From positions 293,061 through 357,060 of the forward strand of contig NZ_JALNTW010000001.1 in assembly GCF_023161665.1 (NCBI RefSeq): a stretch of 64,000 bases of DNA. The letters are read 5' to 3'. Positions within the stretch are counted from its first letter, which is position 1; each line of letters opens with the position of its first letter. Origin of the DNA: Shewanella sp. 1CM18E. Its GTDB lineage: Bacteria; Pseudomonadota; Gammaproteobacteria; Enterobacterales; Shewanellaceae. This document shows positions 59,387 to 64,000 of this stretch, piece by piece. The notes under the pieces are model-generated. The model was not told the DNA's origin and ran no database searches. It worked only from the letters and a program-made list of their open reading frames with translations. The position numbers and the translations under genes were made by a program.

Positions 59387-61864
59387 TTACGCCCTCCAAA
59401 TTTCATCACGATATTGAGCAATGGTGACATCGCTAGAGAAACGGCCACTTGCCGCGGTATTACGGATACTCATTTGCGTCCAAGTGATAGGATCTTTGTA
59501 TGCCTTAGCCACGCGCTCTTGCGCCAAACGGTAAGACTCAAAATCAGCCGCCGTCATCCAAGGATCATCTGGGCTAGTAATCGCGGCTAATAACGGCGTG
59601 AAAATCCCCGGTTCTAATAAACTAAAGTGGCCACTTTCAATCAGGCTTAATACCTCGGTAAGTGCGGGTGAGGCATTGATAAATTGCTGTGGTTGATAGT
59701 TAACACGCTGCTCCATCACTTGCTCAGCAGTTAGGCCAAATAAGAAAAAGTTGTCTTCACCGACTTCTTCTAGCATCTCCACATTCGCGCCATCTAAGGT
59801 GCCTATGGTGACCGCGCCATTCATCATAAACTTCATGTTACCGGTGCCAGACGCTTCTTTACCTGCTGTTGAGATCTGCTCGGAAACATCTGTCGCTGGA
59901 CAGATTTTTTCCATCGCACTAACGTTATAATTTGGCAGGAAGGCGACTCTTAGGTACTTAGCCACCTCAGCGTCAGAGTTAACCATGTGCGCCACATTGC
60001 TGGCTAATTTAATAATCAGCTTGGCCATGGCATAACCAGGCGCGGCTTTACCACCAATTAAGATACAGCGCGGCACCATATTACTGGTGTTGCCTTGCTG
60101 AATTTGGTGATAAAGGTGGATGATGTGCAGAATATTGAGTAATTGACGTTTGTATTCGTGAATGCGCTTTACTTGCACGTCAAACAACATGTTGACATCA
60201 AAATCAACGTCACATTCAGCTTTAATAAGCTGCTGTAGTATCGCTTTATTGTTTAGCTTTACTTGCTGCCAATCACGCAAAAATGCTTTGTCGTCGGTAA
60301 ATGCATTAAGCGCATTAAGATGGCTTAAATCACTTACCCAATCTGTGCCCAAACGCTTGGTTAACAATGCTGCAAGCTCTGGATTACAATGAGCAAGCCA
60401 GCGCCTTGGGGTTACGCCATTGGTCTTGTTATTGAATTTCTCTGGCCACAATTGATAGAAGTCTTTAAATAAACCTGAGGTCAATAACTTGCTATGCAGC
60501 CCCGCAACACCATTAACTGAAAAGCTGGCGACTATGGCTAAATATGCCATGCGCACATGCGGCTGTTGGCCTTCTTCAATAATCGACATAGCTGCTAACT
60601 TTTGTTCGTCTCCCGGCCACTGATGGGCAACAAGCTCTAAGTAACGGGCATTAATTTCAAAAATGATTTCTAAAATACGCGGCAACATATGCCCCAGCAT
60701 TCTTACAGGCCAGCGCTCCAACGCTTCAGGTAGCAAGGTATGATTGGTGTAAGCCATTGTCTGGCTGACGACTTGCCACGCATCGTCCCACTCAAGAAAA
60801 TGTTCATCAATGAGTAAACGCATTAGCTCTGGAATGGCAATACTCGGGTGAGTATCGTTAAGTTGCATCACATTGTATTTAGCAAACTGACTAAAATCGT
60901 TACCGTGCTTGCGCACCCAGTTATTGAGCAGATCTTGCAAGCTTGCCGAGCTTAAAAAGTACTGTTGACGTAAACGCAGCTCTTTGCCGTTTTCACTGGC
61001 ATCATTGGGATAAAGCACCATAGTGATCTGCTCAGCAAGGTTCTTTCTAGCTACCGCTTCGGTGTAATCACCTTGGTTAAACTCTTCTAAGTCAAAATCA
61101 TCCGTCGCTTCTGACTTCCAAAGTCTTAAAGTATTGATGCGATCGTTTTTATAACCCGGCACAGGCATATCATAAGCAACGGCCAACACATCTTGAGTGT
61201 CTAACCAAACCACATTACGGCGACCATTAGGATCAACATAACTGCTGGTGTGGCCGAAAAATGGCACAGTGACATTATGCTCAGAGACGCGCACTTCCCA
61301 CGGATTTCCTTCTCTAAGCCAACGATCTGGCCGCTCTACTTGAAAACCATCCACCAGCTTTTGGGCAAACATGCCATATTCATAACGAATGCCGTAACCT
61401 GTCACGCTCAAATCAAGGCTGGCGCAGCTATCAAGAAAACACGCTGCTAGCCGGCCAAGTCCACCATTACCAAGCCCAGCGTCATGCTCTTCTTCTTCGA
61501 GATCTTCTAGCTCAACGGCGTAATCTTGCATAAGTGCTTTGGTTTCAGGCAACAAGTCCAAATTCATAATCGCGTTGCCCATGGCTCTGCCCATTAAGAA
61601 CTCCAGCGATAAATACGCCACCTGTTTACGCTCAAACTGACTATCTAGCTGACGAGTTGCCCGCCAGCGTGCAAGCATATCCTCTTTAATACTCATCGCT
61701 AATGCTTGAAACAGCTCTTGTTTATTGTGCTTATCACGGCCTAATCCATGGCTAACGTGGCGCTGCATTCGCTTGGCTAATGAGGCGTCTAAATCTTGCG
61801 GTAAACTGTTTGTAGCAGCCTTTTTGGCTGTACTTTTAACATTCGGTTTTACTGGCGTTGTCAT
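59387..61864 (-). CDS. glgP: Glycogen/starch phosphorylase GlgP
   Basis: PLP-dependent GT35 enzyme releasing glucose-1-phosphate from glycogen. 825 residues. Conserved blocks: AYLSLEFLMGRAMGNAI, GLGNGGLGRLAACFLDS, QLNDTHPSIAIPELMR, NKTNGVTPRRWL, RIHEYKRQLLN and the PLP-lysine site STAGKEASGTGNMKFMMNGA. A lysine/alanine-rich N-terminal tail (1-22) precedes the core. The ATG overlaps the glgX stop (ATGA). The Shine-Dalgarno ACAAGGAGTG resembles a CsrA site. Confidence 0.98.
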   Translation of the reverse strand: MTTPVKPNVKSTAKKAATNSLPQDLDASLAKRMQRHVSHGLGRDKHNKQELFQALAMSIKEDMLARWRATRQLDSQFERKQVAYLSLEFLMGRAMGNAIMNLDLLPETKALMQDYAVELEDLEEEEHDAGLGNGGLGRLAACFLDSCASLDLSVTGYGIRYEYGMFAQKLVDGFQVERPDRWLREGNPWEVRVSEHNVTVPFFGHTSSYVDPNGRRNVVWLDTQDVLAVAYDMPVPGYKNDRINTLRLWKSEATDDFDLEEFNQGDYTEAVARKNLAEQITMVLYPNDASENGKELRLRQQYFLSSASLQDLLNNWVRKHGNDFSQFAKYNVMQLNDTHPSIAIPELMRLLIDEHFLEWDDAWQVVSQTMAYTNHTLLPEALERWPVRMLGHMLPRILEIIFEINARYLELVAHQWPGDEQKLAAMSIIEEGQQPHVRMAYLAIVASFSVNGVAGLHSKLLTSGLFKDFYQLWPEKFNNKTNGVTPRRWLAHCNPELAALLTKRLGTDWVSDLSHLNALNAFTDDKAFLRDWQQVKLNNKAILQQLIKAECDVDFDVNMLFDVQVKRIHEYKRQLLNILHIIHLYHQIQQGNTSNMVPRCILIGGKAAPGYAMAKLIIKLASNVAHMVNSDAEVAKYLRVAFLPNYNVSAMEKICPATDVSEQISTAGKEASGTGNMKFMMNGAVTIGTLDGANVEMLEEVGEDNFFLFGLTAEQVMEQRVNYQPQQFINASPALTEVLSLIESGHFSLLEPGIFTPLLAAITSPDDPWMTAADFESYRLAQERVAKAYKDPITWTQMSIRNTAASGRFSSDVTIAQYRDEIWRA

Positions 61865-64000
61865 GCAGTCACTCCTTGTGATTTGGCGTAAAACAACATT
61901 AAGCTTCGGTCTGGTAACACTAGGGTTTGATTAGCTTTCAGCGTGGGAGCCTCATCATTGAGGCAAATTTGAGCATCAAGTTCTTCAGCATGGGTGTCGA
62001 TAAGCTGTTGCCAAGCAGAAAACCCATTTAACGGCGGCGCGGTGAACTCTAGCGCTTGTTCATCGCTGTTAAGCATTAGTAGCAGTGCTTGCTCACCAGT
62101 CTCAATTGCATCTAACTCTCCGCGCAGCACAAGACTTAAGCTGCGAGTTTGCCCCTCAGCCCATAACACCTTGCTCATCGGCTCGCCTTGGCGGCAAAAC
62201 CAATCTAATAACGGTGAGTTATCTTGAGTATTGTTATGAATGTAACGCGGATAACAAAGCGCCTTAAAACGCTTTCTTAGACTAATCAGATTCTGGGTGA
62301 ACTTAACGAGTTGTTGCTGCTCTGCACTGTGTTGCCAATTTAGCCAAGTCAGCGGATTATCTTGACAGTAAGCATTATTATTACCTTGCTGACTATGAGC
62401 AAACTCATCGCCTGCCAGCAACATAGGCACGCCTTGAGATAACAATAAAGTGGTGAGTAAATTTCGAGATTGCCGTTGCCGCAAACGAATAATATCCGCC
62501 TGCTCGGTTGGCCCTTCAACGCCATGGTTATGGCTAAAATTCTCTTGGTGACCGTCGCGGTTATCTTCACCATTGGCTAAGTTATGTCGCTCGCTAAAGC
62601 TGAGCAAATCATACAAGGTAAAGCCGTCATGACTGGTGATAAAGTTGATGCTAGCACTCGGGCTTCGGCCGGAATGTTCAAACAGATCGCTAGAGCCATG
62701 AATTCTACGAGCAAACTCTGGCAACATGCCAAAGTCACCGCGCCAAAAGCGCCTTAATGTATCACGGTATCTATCATTCCACTCACTCCAGCCCTGCGGA
62801 TAAGCACCAAGTTGATAACCTCCAGGGCCAATATCCCAAGGCTCGGCAATTAACTTCACTCGGCTTAATATCGGGTCTTGAGCTATTGCATCAAAAAAGC
62901 CTGCGCCAGCGTCAAAACCATAAGACTCGCGCCCAAGCGTACTGGCTAAATCAAAGCGGAAACCATCTACGCCCATCACTTCAACCCAGTAGCGTAGTGA
63001 GTCCATCACTAACTGCAACACGCGAGGGTGACTAATGTTTAAGGTATTGCCACAGCCAGTATCATTGATATAAAAGCGTTTATCATTACTTTGCAGGCGG
63101 TAATAACTCAGGTTATCAATGCCTTTAAAACTCAAACTTGGCCCAAAATGATTGCCTTCAGCAGTATGGTTATAAACAACATCTAATATGACTTCGATGC
63201 CAGCCTGATGCAGTTTACTTACCATTTGGCGAAACTCATCGATATTGGCGTGGCTTAAATAGCCGCTATGAGGCGCAAAAAAACCTAGACTGTTGTAGCC
63301 CCAGTAATTGCTTAAGTCTTTGTTTTGTAAAAATGCTTCAGAGATAAAACTGTGAACAGGTAGTAATTCAACAGCAGTAACCCCAAGCTGGATTAAATAT
63401 TCAAGCGACTGTTGCTCTACTAGGCCTAAAAAAGTGCCTTGATACCGCGGTGCAACTTTAGGATGTTGCTGGGTAAACCCTTTTACATGCAGCTCATAAA
63501 TAATGCTCTCAGCTATTGGTGTAGGCATTGGCGCTAACGTCGCATTAGCCAAGTTAGCAGATTGACTTGGGTTCTCGGTAAATTGCCCTCTTTGCAAAGG
63601 CACGATTGGGGTTAAGTGACTAACATCGACGACTTTACATTTAGGCATGAACTCACTGTTATCACGCAGATCCAGTGATAGGTCCCCATCGCTACTGGTC
63701 TTATCATATGCATAGTGACTATCGTGCTCTACAAATTGTCCAACCCACTGCTTAGCATAAGGGTCGAGTAACAATTTATGTGGATTAAAACGATGGCCAG
63801 AATGCGGCTCATATAGACCATCGACGCGATAACCGTATACTTGGCCTGCTTCGATGCCTGTTAAAAACCCATGCCAAACCTGCTGCGTGTTTTGCTCAAG
63901 CACAATTTGCTGGGTTTCAAAATGGCCGCTACGGTCAAATAAACACAAAGTCACCTTAGTGGCATTAGCTGAAAACAGCGCAAAATTAACTCCGCCACCT
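61861..64000 (-). CDS. glgX: Glycogen debranching enzyme GlgX, 5' end beyond the window
   Basis: GH13 isoamylase-type enzyme that removes branches left by GlgP. The reading frame stays open through base 64000; the codons before the internal GTG at 63954 encode GGVNFALFSANATKV, the classical start of the CBM48 domain, so the true start lies outside. GH13 motifs: ILDVVYNHTAEG, GFRFDLASTLG with the nucleophile Asp, KLIAEPWDIGPGG with the acid Glu, and NFITSHDGFTLYDL. About 712 residues are visible. It is coupled to glgP by a four-base overlap. The operon order glgX-glgP-glgC-glgA matches Shewanella. Confidence 0.96.
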   Translation of the reverse strand, partial: GGGVNFALFSANATKVTLCLFDRSGHFETQQIVLEQNTQQVWHGFLTGIEAGQVYGYRVDGLYEPHSGHRFNPHKLLLDPYAKQWVGQFVEHDSHYAYDKTSSDGDLSLDLRDNSEFMPKCKVVDVSHLTPIVPLQRGQFTENPSQSANLANATLAPMPTPIAESIIYELHVKGFTQQHPKVAPRYQGTFLGLVEQQSLEYLIQLGVTAVELLPVHSFISEAFLQNKDLSNYWGYNSLGFFAPHSGYLSHANIDEFRQMVSKLHQAGIEVILDVVYNHTAEGNHFGPSLSFKGIDNLSYYRLQSNDKRFYINDTGCGNTLNISHPRVLQLVMDSLRYWVEVMGVDGFRFDLASTLGRESYGFDAGAGFFDAIAQDPILSRVKLIAEPWDIGPGGYQLGAYPQGWSEWNDRYRDTLRRFWRGDFGMLPEFARRIHGSSDLFEHSGRSPSASINFITSHDGFTLYDLLSFSERHNLANGEDNRDGHQENFSHNHGVEGPTEQADIIRLRQRQSRNLLTTLLLSQGVPMLLAGDEFAHSQQGNNNAYCQDNPLTWLNWQHSAEQQQLVKFTQNLISLRKRFKALCYPRYIHNNTQDNSPLLDWFCRQGEPMSKVLWAEGQTRSLSLVLRGELDAIETGEQALLLMLNSDEQALEFTAPPLNGFSAWQQLIDTHAEELDAQICLNDEAPTLKANQTLVLPDRSLMLFYAKSQGVTA
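61870..61879 (-). promoter_or_regulatory. Possible CsrA site at the glgP ribosome-binding site
   Basis: ACAAGGAGTG overlaps the Shine-Dalgarno, 5 bases before the ATG. It matches the CsrA consensus ACARGGAUGU at all but one or two positions. It lies inside the 3' end of glgX. Confidence 0.45.

Overview
The window looks like a chromosome segment of a marine gammaproteobacterium of the Shewanella group (Shewanella or a close relative such as Parashewanella). The evidence is the gene order I recall for that group (csrA, alaS, recA, mutS, rpoS, nlpD, pcm, surE, truD, ispF, ispD, ftsB, eno, pyrG, mazG, relA, rlmD, barA; then recN, pgpA, thiL, nusB, ribH, ribB/X, ribE, ribD, nrdR, glyA; then glgA, glgC, glgP, glgX), a RibB protein with a degenerate RibA half, and a secreted Shewanella-like protein phosphatase. 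By eye the DNA is moderately AT-rich. Species cannot be named from sequence reading alone.

Region by region. 1-5.7 kb: the 5' part of tRNA-Ser(GCU), csrA, alaS and recA, all on the minus strand. The gaps are large and AT-rich, and lysC and recX, which I expect here in Shewanella, are absent. 5.9-23 kb: mutS on plus, then a long minus-strand block for stationary-phase control (rpoS, nlpD), protein repair and nucleotide phosphatase (pcm, surE), tRNA modification (truD), isoprenoids (ispF, ispD), division (ftsB), glycolysis (eno), CTP synthesis (pyrG), nucleotide clean-up (mazG), the stringent response (relA) and rRNA methylation (rlmD). 23-36.6 kb: signalling genes, namely barA followed by a yjaG-type gene, a divergent LysR regulator and AEC carrier, a very large EvgS/BvgS-type hybrid kinase, a receiver-TPR protein, and SOS-controlled recN. 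36.6-44.3 kb: pgpA, thiL, nusB, the riboflavin genes, nrdR and glyA. 44.5-55.9 kb: ettA, a secreted coiled-coil/PEGA-like protein, a membrane acyltransferase, a secreted phosphatase, an RND efflux pair, a 71-residue protein and an NYN-domain nuclease. 56-64 kb: a MITE-like element next to the glycogen operon, whose glgX runs off the right edge.

How the parts fit together. CsrA and BarA, two ends of the BarA-UvrY-Csr carbon-control circuit, are both here, as are glycogen genes of the kind CsrA controls in E. coli; the glgC and glgP ribosome-binding sites resemble CsrA sites. recA and recN carry clear LexA boxes. RpoS and RelA add starvation control. Most operon ends are marked by good intrinsic terminators, listed one by one.

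I did not find a clearly new defence or mobile system. The observations most worth following up are the MITE whose flanking repeat covers the glgA stop codon, the decayed 13-bp tandem array upstream of recN, the cysteine-rich sensor region in the large hybrid kinase with its receiver-TPR neighbour, and the loss of lysC and recX.
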